Assembly: GCF_000220705.2 (NCBI RefSeq)
Contig: NZ_CP023202.1
Span: 4,092,001 to 4,156,000 of the forward strand
Reading direction: 5' to 3'
Length of the DNA stretch: 64,000 nt
DNA from: Streptomyces xinghaiensis S187
Lineage (GTDB): Bacteria > Actinomycetota > Actinomycetes > Streptomycetales > Streptomycetaceae
The position numbers were made by a program, and so were the translations under genes. This document shows, piece by piece, positions 27,571 through 36,469 of this stretch. Position 1 is the stretch's first letter. Each line of letters begins with the position of its first letter. The notes under the pieces were generated by a model. It did no database searches and had not been told where the DNA came from. It saw only the letters and a program-made list of their open reading frames with translations.

Positions 27571-27606
27571 CGACCGCCCGGACCGGCCTCCCGGTCCGGG
27601 CGGTCG
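27571..27606. terminator. Perfect 16-bp hairpin after D,D-carboxypeptidase gene
   Basis: Arms 27571-27586 and 27591-27606 pair perfectly with a 4-nt loop, 55 bp past the stop. It separates the carboxypeptidase gene from the EACC1/caspase operon. Confidence 0.8.
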
Positions 27607-27727
27607 CCTTCGCGGACGAGGAGGCGGCAAGCGGTCGGGGCCGTGCGCCCTGCGCTCCCCTACCCGATCCCATGGCCCCGCCGGTCACGATCCGGCCAAC
27701 TGGCACCCAAGTCAGTCCGATTGGCTG

Positions 27728-27743
27728 TGTGTCACAGGACACA
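27728..27743 (+). promoter_or_regulatory. Operator-like inverted repeat upstream of the EACC1 operon
   Basis: TGTGTC-ACAG-GACACA lies 51 bp before the EACC1 start. It sits between TTGGCT (27721-27726, -35-like) and TATCGT (27748-27753, -10-like), although the 21-bp spacer is long. The palindrome in a promoter position suggests repressor control. Confidence 0.4.
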
Positions 27744-27793
27744 GACGTATCGTGTTCACCGGGCACAGGTCGACCGAGCGGGGGCTGGCGGCA

Positions 27794-28201
27794 GTGAGAA
27801 TCCGGATCGGTGTGGACGGGGTCGCGGACACCGGCAGGGAACTGCACGGCATCGCCGGCTGGCTCGGGGACGACACGGCCTTCACCGACCACTGGCGGTT
27901 CACGGAGGAGCCGGCACCGGGCCGGGCCGGCCTGGTGGAGGCCATCGTGGTCACCGTCGTCTCGAACATCGCGGCCGCCACGCTCCACGAACAACTGAAC
28001 GCCCTCTTCGGCGGGTTGGCGGGCTGGCTGCGGAGCCGCCGGCGGCTCGGATCCGGCGGCGACGACATCGTCGTCCGGGTCGAACTGGAGAACCGGGATC
28101 CGCTGCGTTTCACGGCGGCCGAGCTGGACGAACTGGGCGTCCCCGAAATCGTCGACCGCGTCCGGGCGGAGCTGGAGGCCGGCACGGCCGGTGAGGCCTA
28201 G
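27794..28201 (+). CDS. Effector-associated constant component EACC1-like protein
   Basis: The 135-residue protein has a beta-strand start, an Ile/Val-rich central helix that could contact membrane or pack in a bundle (VEAIVVTVVSNIAAATLHEQ), and a beta-alpha end (DDIVVRVELENRDPLRF). The size, composition and its place directly before a caspase gene match the EACC1 family described by Aravind and co-workers as a constant part of bacterial conflict systems. It is the first gene of a three-gene operon, 3 bp from the caspase gene. The GTG start at 27794 gives VRIRIGVDG; a weak GGGGGC precedes it. Homology is from recognition of the family pattern, not a search. Confidence 0.75.
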   Translation: MRIRIGVDGVADTGRELHGIAGWLGDDTAFTDHWRFTEEPAPGRAGLVEAIVVTVVSNIAAATLHEQLNALFGGLAGWLRSRRRLGSGGDDIVVRVELENRDPLRFTAAELDELGVPEIVDRVRAELEAGTAGEA

Positions 28202-28204
28202 GCC

Positions 28205-31200
28205 ATGACCCGGTTCCGGCCCGACCCGCCTCCACCCTCCTCCCCGGGCACACCGGGACAGCCGCAGGCCCGTGATCGCGACCCCGCACCCGGACACGGC
28301 GACGGCCGGAAACCCGGCCCCGGCCCCGGCCAGAGCTCCGGCCGAAGCCATGGCCACCGACACAGCCACGGTCACGGCCACAGCACCGGACGCCCCCACC
28401 CCGACCCGGCCCGCTCCCGTGCCCTGCTCGTCGGGGCGCCGTCCGCGCCGGGCTTCGAGACCCTGCGCTATGTGAAGCGCGATCTGGAGGACCTGAAGGC
28501 CGCGCTGACCGAGGAGCCGCACGGCATCCTCCGTCCGGACCGCGTCGAGGTGCTGCACTCCCCGCGCCGCGCCGAGTGGCTGGCCGCGCTCGAACGGGCG
28601 GGCCGGGACGCCACGGACCTGCTGTTCTTCTACTTCGTGGGCCACGGCTACCGCGCCCCGCACGGCAGGCAGGTGCTCCACCTGCTGACGGCGAACTCGG
28701 ACGTCCGCGGGGATCTGCCGGCCACGGCGGTCCTCTGGCACGACGTGCTCGAACGGCTGGCGCCCGGCAGCTTCCGGCACGCCGTCCTCGTCCTCGACTG
28801 CTGCTACTCGGGCACGGCGGCGACCAGCGGCACGCTGCTGACGGGCGAGGGGTACTACGTGCTGGCCTCCTCACAGCCGACCAGGACACAACCCGTCGAC
28901 GGAGTGGCCGGAGCGGCCGGCGCACCGCCCCGCAGCCGCTTCACCCACGCCGTGATCACCGCCATGGCGGAGGGCGGCCCGCCGGGGTCGGCGGGGCTGA
29001 GCATGCAGGAGCTCTACCGGTGGCTCCGCCGGGAGACCCACCGCTGGCCGAAAGGGCTGGAGGACGGCTGGGGTCCCAAGAGCGGCAGCAGCGGTGACGG
29101 GCCGGGGGTGCTGATCTCCCGTGCCGTCCGCCCCGGGCCCGCTCCGCCCCACCCGCCGCCGGCCGAGGTCCCGTCCCCGCCTCCGGAGCCGCGACCCCCG
29201 CTGCCCGTCCGGCTGTTACGCAAGGTGCGGGAGGCGGGCGGCGCGGGGGCCGTCGCGGCCGCGGCCGTGCGTGTCCTCGTCCGGCGGTGGAAGGTGACGG
29301 CCCCGGTGCTCGGCGCCCTGCTGCTGTCGGCCGCGCTGTACGCGTACGCGGGCACGGACGAGCCGGACGGTCCCGGCTGCGCCCCGCCGACGGAGCTGCG
29401 CGTCATGACGGGCGCCGAGACCCGGACGGCCGTGACCCGGGCCGCCAACGCCTACATGCGCAGCGACGCCAACCGCAAGCCGCTTGGCCCGGACGACGGG
29501 GAGGCGGCGCACTGCCGCCGGGTGAACCTCACCGTCTACGAGGCGGGGCCGGGCGAGACGGCGGAGGCGTTCGCGGCCTCCGTCCTCTGGGAGGGGTACG
29601 ACAGCGCCAAGGGCGCCGACCACCGGGGTTCCGGCACCGGCACCGGCGGCATCCCCGCCGGAGCCTGCCGGCCACCCGCACGGGACTCGTCTCCGGCCGG
29701 GGCGGACGGCGCGGACGGGGACGAGAAGGCGGAGGACGGCCGGGCCGGGGAGGAGGCGGAGGACACGGAGGAGCGGAAGGCCGGCACCGGCGAGGACACG
29801 GACGCCGCCTGCCCCGACCCGCTGCGCGACGTGGGCCCGCAGCCGGACGTCATTCTCGCCGGCTCCAGCACGGAACTCGGCCGGATCGAGGGCAGCCTGC
29901 GCCGGGCCCCGGGCCCCGCGGCCGTCAAGTCCTACCGGACGGTGGGCTATTCGCCGCTGGTCCTCGCCGTCCCCGCCGCCCTGGAGCCGCGGCTGCGGGA
30001 GGCCGGCGTCCGCCGCACCGGCAGCAGCTGGGACGAACTCCTCGCCGCCCTGGAGGAGGTGGAACCCGGCCTGCCGCTGCTCCGTCCCGACCCCGACTCC
30101 TCCGGCGCCGGGCTCCAGCACACCGTCGGCCTGTACGAGGCGCCGGACGGCCGGTTCGCGGGCGGCGCGGACCGGGACGCCGAGCGGATGGAGAAGCGGC
30201 TCGGCGGCCGCTCCGTCCCGGCGGCCGACGCGGACACCCTGCTCTGCGACCTCACCCGGGAGGCGGCGGACCGCGACGGCCCGGGTCTCGGCCACGCGGC
30301 GGCGCTCGTCGCGGAGAAGCACGTCGCGGACTTCAACCTCGGGGACCGTCCCGGCGCCGACTCGTCCTGCGGCAACAGCCGGCCCGCGGACGACGCGGCG
30401 CGGCTGCTGGCGTACTACCCGGAGGGTGTGCCCTGGATGGACTTCCAGGTGGCCGAGGTCGCGTGGGAGGGCGCGGGAGACGCGGAGCGGCGGTCGGCGG
30501 CGGTCGGGGCGTTCCAGCGCTGGCTCGCGGGGGAGGGCAGCGGGCAGCTGCTGGGCGGCCTGGTCCGCGGCTCCGACTCCGGCGGCCTCCCGCTGCCGCC
30601 GTCCGGCGAGGCGTGGCAGGACCCCGGGGAGAGCGGCGTGCTGCCGGACGTCCCCTTCGTACGCGAGGTCCCCGGCCATCTCGTCGCCGACGCCGTGGTC
30701 GCGGACTACACCCGCACCCGCGACCCCGGCCAGGTGCTCTTCCTGGTGGACGTCTCCGGTTCCATGGCCGGGGGCGGCAAGCGGGAACTGGCGGCCGACG
30801 CGCTGCGGCGCGCGCTGCGCAGACTCGGCCCCCAGGACAGCTACGGCATCCGGTCGTACCCGAAGTCGGCGGCGGAACCGGCCGAGGCGGAGGAGGTCGT
30901 CGAGCGGAACACCCCGGGCGACGACCAGGCCCGGGCCCAGAACTGGGCCAGGGACCTGCCCGGGCAGCGGGTGGTCCCGGAGGGGGCGGCGGTCTACGAG
31001 GTCCTGACGCGCGCCCTGCGCGACACCCGGGGCGACGACCGGCCGCTGATCGTCCTCATCACGGACGGGGACGACCGGCCCCGGCACGACTCCGACGCGG
31101 TGGCCTTCAAGGCCATGGAGGAGGAACGGACCAGGGAGGGCAGCGCCGACGTGCTGGTGCTCTCCACGCGGCTGGAGGGCTGCACCGCCGAGATCCAGGG

Positions 31201-31306
31201 GTTCAAGAACCCCCAGGACCGCGCCGAGTGCTTCGCCGGGGAGGACGCCGCGAAGAAGCTGGCCGAGCAGGTGGCCGGTGCGGTGCGGGGCAGGGCGGCG
31301 CGATGA
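28205..31306 (+). CDS. Caspase - transmembrane - solute-binding-like - VWA fusion protein
   Basis: The 1033-residue protein appears to join four modules. Residues about 1-75 are Pro/His-rich (HGHRHSHGHGHS near 49-60). A caspase (C14) domain covers about 75-300, with His147 in VGHGYR and the DCC motif (Cys200 the likely nucleophile) in LDCCYSG. After a Pro-rich linker, one transmembrane helix lies at about 365-382. Outside, a periplasmic-binding-protein-like domain (about 395-800) precedes a VWA domain with MIDAS D849-x-S-x-S (VDVSGSM). Thus the protease would be cytoplasmic and the sensor/adhesion part extracellular. It overlaps the lipoprotein gene by 4 bp. ATG at 28205. Confidence 0.9.
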   Translation: MTRFRPDPPPPSSPGTPGQPQARDRDPAPGHGDGRKPGPGPGQSSGRSHGHRHSHGHGHSTGRPHPDPARSRALLVGAPSAPGFETLRYVKRDLEDLKAALTEEPHGILRPDRVEVLHSPRRAEWLAALERAGRDATDLLFFYFVGHGYRAPHGRQVLHLLTANSDVRGDLPATAVLWHDVLERLAPGSFRHAVLVLDCCYSGTAATSGTLLTGEGYYVLASSQPTRTQPVDGVAGAAGAPPRSRFTHAVITAMAEGGPPGSAGLSMQELYRWLRRETHRWPKGLEDGWGPKSGSSGDGPGVLISRAVRPGPAPPHPPPAEVPSPPPEPRPPLPVRLLRKVREAGGAGAVAAAAVRVLVRRWKVTAPVLGALLLSAALYAYAGTDEPDGPGCAPPTELRVMTGAETRTAVTRAANAYMRSDANRKPLGPDDGEAAHCRRVNLTVYEAGPGETAEAFAASVLWEGYDSAKGADHRGSGTGTGGIPAGACRPPARDSSPAGADGADGDEKAEDGRAGEEAEDTEERKAGTGEDTDAACPDPLRDVGPQPDVILAGSSTELGRIEGSLRRAPGPAAVKSYRTVGYSPLVLAVPAALEPRLREAGVRRTGSSWDELLAALEEVEPGLPLLRPDPDSSGAGLQHTVGLYEAPDGRFAGGADRDAERMEKRLGGRSVPAADADTLLCDLTREAADRDGPGLGHAAALVAEKHVADFNLGDRPGADSSCGNSRPADDAARLLAYYPEGVPWMDFQVAEVAWEGAGDAERRSAAVGAFQRWLAGEGSGQLLGGLVRGSDSGGLPLPPSGEAWQDPGESGVLPDVPFVREVPGHLVADAVVADYTRTRDPGQVLFLVDVSGSMAGGGKRELAADALRRALRRLGPQDSYGIRSYPKSAAEPAEAEEVVERNTPGDDQARAQNWARDLPGQRVVPEGAAVYEVLTRALRDTRGDDRPLIVLITDGDDRPRHDSDAVAFKAMEEERTREGSADVLVLSTRLEGCTAEIQGFKNPQDRAECFAGEDAAKKLAEQVAGAVRGRAAR

Positions 31307-32775
31307 GGGTGAGGGAGCGCGGACCGGTGCGGAACGGCCGGGTACGGGGCCGGGGAGTGACGGCCGCCCTGGCCGCCCTGGCCGCCTTCGCCGCCCTGAC
31401 CGGTTGCGGAAGCGGCGGAGACGACCGGCCCGGCCCGGAGCCGTCCGGAGCGAAACGGGTCCTCCGGCTGGCCACGGCCTCGGACGTCTCCCAGGAGCCG
31501 GTGCGGCAGAACCTCATCAGGGCGTGGGACGCCGCCCGGCCGGACGTGGAGGTGGAGTTCGTCCATCTGCCCACCGCCACCGACGACGCCCGCAGCCAGC
31601 TCGTCGCCACCCTGCAGGGCGACAAGGCCGCCTACGACCTCGTCAACATGGACGTGACGTGGACCGCCGAGTTCGCGGCCGGCGAGCTGATCCGGCCCCT
31701 CGACGGGGACCCGCTGGAGGGCATGTGGGAACAGGTCGCCAGCACCGCCCGGTACGGCGAGGAGGTCTGGGCCGTCCCGTTCAACACCGACGCCGCGCTG
31801 CTCTACTACCGCACGGACGTCTGGCGGGACCGGGACTGGATCCCCCCGCGGACGTGGCGCGATCTCGAACGGGCCGCGGCCGCGGCCACGGACGGGGCCC
31901 AGGTCACCGACGTCTTCGAGCACGGCTACGCCACCCAGCTCGGCGAGTACGAGGGGCTGACGGTCAACACCCTGGAGTCGGTCTGGGCGAGCGGCGGTGA
32001 ACTCGTCGAGAAGAAGGAGGGGTCGGCGACGGCGTACGAGGTCCGCGCCGCCACCCCGCGGACCGAGGCCGGGCTGCGGAACCTCGCCGACCGCTACCGG
32101 CGGATCATGCCCCCGGAGGTCCGGCGCGCCACGGAGCTCGACACCCTGCGCATGTTCGAGCGGGGCGAGGTGGCTTTCATGCGCAACTGGCCCTACGTCT
32201 ACAACGTGCTGGACGCGAAGATGGCGGGCAAGTTCGGCGTCGTCCCGCTGCCCGGGCCGAAGGGGCGCGGCGCCTCCGTGCTCGGCGGGCAGAACCTCGC
32301 GATCACGGCGGGCAGCGAGAACGCCGGCCCGGCCCGGGAACTGCTCGACCACCTGGCCGCGCCCGAGCAGCAACGCTGTCTGCTGGACGGGGGGTTCGCG
32401 CCGGTCCTGAAGGCGTCCTACGAGCCGGAGGGCCCGGAGTGCTCCCTCACGGGCAGCGCGGCACCGGGCGGCGGTGCGGACGGCGAAGGCGGCGAGACGG
32501 GCGGGACGGGGACGGCCGAGGCGGGGAAGCCCGGAGAGCCGGGGGAGGAGGCCGCGGAGCCCGGCTCCGGCCCCGGCGGCCTCCCGCCGTACACCCGCGC
32601 CCTCAAGGAGGCCCTGGGCACCGCCCGCCCGCGCCCGGTCACCCCGTACTACGCGGCGTTCACGGAGCTGGTCCAGACGGAGGTCCACCCGTCCCTGCGG
32701 CAGAACCCCGATGAGGGCACGGTCGCCTCGGAACGGCTCGACAAGGAACTCCGGCAGGTCATGGAGGGCGGCTGA
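31303..32775 (+). CDS. Extracellular solute-binding lipoprotein (family 1)
   Basis: The 490-residue protein has a lipoprotein signal (AALAAFAALTGC, Cys near residue 35) and a family-1 ABC solute-binding fold: LRLATASDVSQEPV, YDLVNMDVTWTAEFAAGEL, VWAVPFNTDAALLYYRTDVW. A Gly/Glu insert (about 385-415) interrupts the C-terminal part. No ABC permease or ATPase is encoded nearby, so it probably does not serve sugar uptake. ATG at 31303 overlaps the stop of the caspase-SBP-VWA gene (ATGA), so the two are coupled and may act together at the cell surface (inference). Confidence 0.9.
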   Translation: MRVRERGPVRNGRVRGRGVTAALAALAAFAALTGCGSGGDDRPGPEPSGAKRVLRLATASDVSQEPVRQNLIRAWDAARPDVEVEFVHLPTATDDARSQLVATLQGDKAAYDLVNMDVTWTAEFAAGELIRPLDGDPLEGMWEQVASTARYGEEVWAVPFNTDAALLYYRTDVWRDRDWIPPRTWRDLERAAAAATDGAQVTDVFEHGYATQLGEYEGLTVNTLESVWASGGELVEKKEGSATAYEVRAATPRTEAGLRNLADRYRRIMPPEVRRATELDTLRMFERGEVAFMRNWPYVYNVLDAKMAGKFGVVPLPGPKGRGASVLGGQNLAITAGSENAGPARELLDHLAAPEQQRCLLDGGFAPVLKASYEPEGPECSLTGSAAPGGGADGEGGETGGTGTAEAGKPGEPGEEAAEPGSGPGGLPPYTRALKEALGTARPRPVTPYYAAFTELVQTEVHPSLRQNPDEGTVASERLDKELRQVMEGG

Positions 32776-32822
32776 CACCGGGGGCCGCGACGGCCGCCGC
32801 GGCCCCCGGTGCCCCGGCCGGG

Positions 32823-33587
32823 TCACCAGGTCAGCGCGCTCTCCACGTCCGTCTGCCAGTACGTGACGGCGGCTCCGTCGTTGACGGTGACGCCCTCGCC
32901 CGGGAGCGGCAGCTTCACCATGGCACCCGTCGAACCACCGTTCCGGGCGGCGAACAGCACGTCCAGCCGCTGGGACCGGAGGTCGTGCCCGCCGTCCGGC
33001 ACCCAGGTGAGGATGCCCGCGTAGGCGGACTCGCCCGGTGCGAGGGTGACGACGGCCTGCGGCTTGCTGTCCTCCACGATCTGGAGAGCCGACTGGGCGT
33101 CCTCGCTGAACCGCAGAAGCGGGGCGCTGTACGCGAAGCAGGGCGCGGTGCCGGTGTTGGTGGCGGTCAGCAGCAGGTGGTTGATGGGGCGCGACACCTC
33201 GGTGACGGTGACCTCGGTGTTGGCGGCGGAGCAGGTCACCGGCTTCCGGTCCGCCTTGCCGGACCGGGACCCGGACGCGGTGGTCCCTTCCGCGCCGTCC
33301 TTGTCGGCGGCGGAGCCGGCGGGCACCGCGTTGATGCGGTCCCCGTCGCCCTTCCCGGCCCCGTTCCCGTCCTCGTTGCCGTTCCCGGAGCCGGACTCGC
33401 CCTTCCCCGCCGGCTCCTGCGGCGTACCGCCGCCCTGCTCCCCGGCCGCACCCGACGAGGCCGGGCCCTCGCTCTGCACACCCCCGCCGTCCGCGCAGGC
33501 GGTCAGCGAGAGCGCGGCGATGGCCGCGGAAGCGGCGGTGAGGAGGAGGCGGGTGCGGGTGCGGGAGCGGTGAGTGAGTGCGGACAT
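32823..33587 (-). CDS. DUF4232 lipoprotein
   Basis: The 254-residue protein has a lipobox (AALSLTAC, Cys31), a Gly/Asp/Asn-rich linker of about 80 residues (low complexity, repeated GNG/GDGD), and a C-terminal DUF4232 domain starting near VTCSAANTEVTV and ending YWQTDVESALTW. DUF4232 proteins are abundant actinobacterial exported proteins of unknown role. It converges on the preceding operon with 47 bp between stops and is divergent from the XRE gene. Confidence 0.88.
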   Translation of the reverse strand: MSALTHRSRTRTRLLLTAASAAIAALSLTACADGGGVQSEGPASSGAAGEQGGGTPQEPAGKGESGSGNGNEDGNGAGKGDGDRINAVPAGSAADKDGAEGTTASGSRSGKADRKPVTCSAANTEVTVTEVSRPINHLLLTATNTGTAPCFAYSAPLLRFSEDAQSALQIVEDSKPQAVVTLAPGESAYAGILTWVPDGGHDLRSQRLDVLFAARNGGSTGAMVKLPLPGEGVTVNDGAAVTYWQTDVESALTW

Positions 33588-33791
33588 GGTGATTCCCCCA
33601 AGAGGACACGCGATGCGGAGCAGCGGCTCGTCCGGTGAGCGGGAGCCGCGTGCTTGGATGTCCTCAGCTTGTGCCGCGATCCGTTCCAGCCGGTAGCCGT
33701 GGCGGGGAGTTCGGAGGGCTGGAACGTTCGGAGCGGTGCTGACCAGGGGAAATGACCCTCCCCTCGAATGCGTGAATGGGATGGAGACCAG
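33588..33791. promoter_or_regulatory. Divergent promoter region, DUF4232 / XRE membrane protein
   Basis: 204 bp containing the promoters for both flanking genes. GGCTGGAACG at 33717-33726 and CCAGCCGG at 33687-33694 form a loosely paired GGCTGG/CCAGCC repeat. No clear -35/-10 pairs. Confidence 0.3.
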
Positions 33792-35330
33792 GTGGGGACG
33801 GCGGAGGAGAAGGCCGAGTTCGCCGAGCTGCTACGGGGGCTGAAGGACCGCTCGGGGCTCAGCTACGGCACGCTGGCGAAGCGTCTGCACATGAGCGCGT
33901 CGACGCTGCACCGCTACTGCAACGGCGACGCCGTGCCGGCGGATTACGCACCGGTGGAACGCCTCGCACGGCTGTGCAAGGCCACACCGGACGAGCTGGT
34001 CGAGGTGCACCGCCGGTGGGTGGTGGCGGGCGCCGCCCGCGACCGCGAACGCAAAGCGGCGGCAGCGGCGGCAGCGGCGGCGGGTACGGCGGCGGGTACG
34101 GCGCAGGCCGACGGCACGGCCGCACCGGGCCGCGAGGCGCCGGACGCCGCCGGCGGTCTGCCCGGCCCCGGGGCCCGGGCGGGAACCGCCGGAGCGCCGG
34201 GGTCCGCGGCACCTGCGGGTTCTCCGGGATCCGCCGGGGAGGCCGGAACCGCTGCGGAGGCGGGGCCTGTTGGGGCGGCCGGACCCACCACACCCGCCGA
34301 ACCCCGTGACGATGCCGCGCCCGCCACGGAAGGTGGGACCGCGGGTCCGGCCCCGGAAGGCCGTCCCCGTCCCCATCCCGTTTCGCGCCCCCGCACCCGC
34401 AGCCGCGCCCGGCGCTTCGGGCGCAAGGCGGCGCTCGGTGCCTCCGCCGCCGCCCTGGCCGTCGCCGCGACGGCCGCGCTGGTGAGCCTGGTGCCCGACG
34501 GAGAGTGGGGCGAGCGGCGGTCGGACTCGGCATCCGCCGCCGACAGCGCCGCCGGCGGGACCGCGGCGGAGGACAAGAACGGCACGTCGCCCTCCCCTTC
34601 GTCCTCTGCCTCTCCCTCCGCCGGTGACGCGAGCCCTTCGGCCCCCGCCCGCGGAAAGCCGGAGCCCGGCACGTCCGGAGACCCCTCGCCGGGCGGAAAC
34701 CCGGGCCGGAACGAGGCTCGTGGGCAGACGGGCGCCGCCCCCCTCGCGGTGACCACCCGTGCCCACGCCTGGGAACACCCCTGCTCCGCGCGGTACTTGA
34801 TCAACCGCCCGCCGGAGAAAGTCTCGCCGCCGCCCGCGGTGCAGGAAGCCCCGGGCTGGGTGAACGCGCTGGGCGCCGTCGCGGCGGACGAACACCGAAT
34901 CGAACTCACCGTGCAGGGCACCGGCGAGAAGACGGTGGTGCTCCAGGCCCTGCGCGTCCGCGTGGTGGAGCGCGCGGGCGTGCCGGCCTGGAACGCGTAC
35001 CGGATGGGGATCGGCTGTGGGGGCGACGTCCCCACGAGGACGTTCGCCGTCGACCTGGCGGCGGGCAACCCGGCGCCCGTGCCGAAGGCCGGCCAGCGCG
35101 ACTTCCCGTACAAGGTGAGCGAGAGCGACCCGGAGGTGCTGTACGTCACCGCCGAGGCCGGCTCCCAGTACGTCAGCTGGTACGCGGAGCTGGAGTGGGC
35201 GAGCGGCGGCCGCCACGGGATTCTGCGCATCGACGACAACGGCAAGCCGTTCCGCACCACGTCCGCGAAGGGCCGCCCGGACTACGGCTACCCGCTGGGC
35301 GGCGACGGCTGGATCACCCCGCTGGACTGA
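33792..35330 (+). CDS. XRE-family HTH membrane-anchored protein
   Basis: The 512-residue protein has an N-terminal XRE domain (LRGLKDRSGLSYGTLAKRL, then MSASTLHRYCNGDAVP). An Ala/Gly/Pro/Thr-rich linker of about 130 residues follows, then one transmembrane helix (KAALGASAAALAVAATAALV, about 220-240), a second Ser/Pro-rich linker, and an extracytoplasmic C-terminal domain (about 330-512) ending YGYPLGGDGWITPLD. It may read an outside signal and relay it to DNA. GTG at 33792 is preceded by GGAG (33783-33786); ATG at 33768 is the alternative. Related HTH-TM proteins are common in Streptomyces; function unknown. Confidence 0.85.
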   Translation: MGTAEEKAEFAELLRGLKDRSGLSYGTLAKRLHMSASTLHRYCNGDAVPADYAPVERLARLCKATPDELVEVHRRWVVAGAARDRERKAAAAAAAAAGTAAGTAQADGTAAPGREAPDAAGGLPGPGARAGTAGAPGSAAPAGSPGSAGEAGTAAEAGPVGAAGPTTPAEPRDDAAPATEGGTAGPAPEGRPRPHPVSRPRTRSRARRFGRKAALGASAAALAVAATAALVSLVPDGEWGERRSDSASAADSAAGGTAAEDKNGTSPSPSSSASPSAGDASPSAPARGKPEPGTSGDPSPGGNPGRNEARGQTGAAPLAVTTRAHAWEHPCSARYLINRPPEKVSPPPAVQEAPGWVNALGAVAADEHRIELTVQGTGEKTVVLQALRVRVVERAGVPAWNAYRMGIGCGGDVPTRTFAVDLAAGNPAPVPKAGQRDFPYKVSESDPEVLYVTAEAGSQYVSWYAELEWASGGRHGILRIDDNGKPFRTTSAKGRPDYGYPLGGDGWITPLD

Positions 35331-35399
35331 CCGCTGGGCTGACCGCTGCCGGGGTCGGCCGGGCCCCGGCGGCGTCCGGGTGCCGCGCCCGCTCCGCCG

Positions 35400-35780
35400 T
35401 CAGCTGCCGAAGCGGTGGCGGGCGGCTTCGATGTGGCCGAGGTACTGGTGGGTCCAGTCGCACATTCCGTCGACCGTCTTCCGCAGGGCCGTGCCGGCCT
35501 CGGTGAGGGTGTACTCGACGCGCGGCGGCACGGTGGGGTGCACCGTCCGTGAGACCAGGCCGTTGCGCTCGAGCATGCGCAGGTTCTGGGTGAGCATCTT
35601 GTGGCTGATGCCCTCGAGCTCGTTTCGCAACTCGCTGAAACGCAGCGTGCGGTCCCCGAGTATCTCGATGATCAGCAACGCCCACTTGTTGGCGACGTCC
35701 GAGAAGATCTCCCGCGCCAGGGAGTCCGCGCGCAGCAGATCCGCTTCATCGGGCGAGCCCGTGAACTGCTTGGTCACCAT
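35400..35780 (-). CDS. HxlR family transcriptional regulator
   Basis: The 126-residue winged-helix protein has the HxlR pattern: KWALLIIEILGDRTLRFSELRNELEGIS, HKMLTQNLRMLERNGLV, then the wing VPPRVEYTLTEAG. It is divergent from a RidA-family gene with about 148 bp between them, so the target is probably that gene. HxlR members sense redox or small electrophiles; here no Cys in the sensing position is obvious except C in DGMCDW. Confidence 0.93.
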   Translation of the reverse strand: MVTKQFTGSPDEADLLRADSLAREIFSDVANKWALLIIEILGDRTLRFSELRNELEGISHKMLTQNLRMLERNGLVSRTVHPTVPPRVEYTLTEAGTALRKTVDGMCDWTHQYLGHIEAARHRFGS

Positions 35781-35928
35781 GAGGTTCCCCAGTCACTGAA
35801 AAGTGCGTTCTTCCATGTCAGCCGCCACTCTCCTACGGTTCCCGAGTAACCACAAGAGAGCGGCTGTGCTCCTGCTCCGTGGTGACGAGGAATGAACCCA
35901 CGGGTTCCGATGACAAGGAGACGGACAG

Positions 35929-36336
35929 ATGGCCATCACCCTGGTGAACCCCACCGGCCTGCCGGAGATCGACGTGTACCGGCAGGTGTCGGTCGCGACC
36001 GGGTCGAAGCTGGTCTTCATCGCCGGGCAGGTCGCCTGGGACGGCGAGGGCGCCACGGTCGGCGAGGGCGACCTCGCCGCGCAGGTCGAGCAGTGCTACC
36101 TCAACGTCGGCACGGCCCTGGCCGGGGTTGGCGCGAGCTTCGACGATGTGGCGAAGCTGACCGTCTACGTCGTCGACTGGACCCCCGACAAGATGCCCCC
36201 GCTCCTGGAGGGGATCTCCCGGGCGGCCGGGAAGCTGAAGGTCACCCCGGCCCCGCCGGCCACCCTGCTGGGCGTTGCCGCCCTGGACGTGCCCGAGCAC
36301 CTGGTCGAGATCGAAGCCACCGCGGTCATTGACTGA
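35929..36336 (+). CDS. RidA family (YjgF/YER057c/UK114) protein
   Basis: The 135-residue protein is a full-length RidA-family member: SKLVFIAGQVAWDGEG, DLAAQVEQCYLNVGTALAGVGAS, VVDWTPDKMPP. RidA proteins hydrolyse reactive enamine/imine intermediates. The usual catalytic C-terminal Arg is not obvious here (the 'PARATV' block is replaced by PPATLLGV), so it may be a related RutC/Rid-subgroup protein with another activity. ATG at 35929 follows AAGGAGA. It is divergent from the HxlR gene, likely co-regulated. Confidence 0.9.
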   Translation: MAITLVNPTGLPEIDVYRQVSVATGSKLVFIAGQVAWDGEGATVGEGDLAAQVEQCYLNVGTALAGVGASFDDVAKLTVYVVDWTPDKMPPLLEGISRAAGKLKVTPAPPATLLGVAALDVPEHLVEIEATAVID

Positions 36337-36469
36337 GCGGGGGCGCCGCCCCGACGCTGCGGCTGACCCGTGAGAGCCCGGAGCGGGGCCGGGGCACGGC
36401 CAGGCCGGGGCGAGGGCTCGGGCGCCCCGCCCCGGCCCCGGCTCCCGGGCCCGGTCCTGAACCCCCGAC

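Noticed and set aside
26780..27793. Open frame upstream of and in phase with EACC1
   Set aside because: It is an out-of-frame shadow of the D,D-carboxypeptidase gene; the EACC1 start at 27794 after the terminator is more sensible.
31303..32775. Sugar ABC importer operon
   Set aside because: No permease or ATPase genes are adjacent; the lipoprotein is coupled to the caspase-VWA gene instead.
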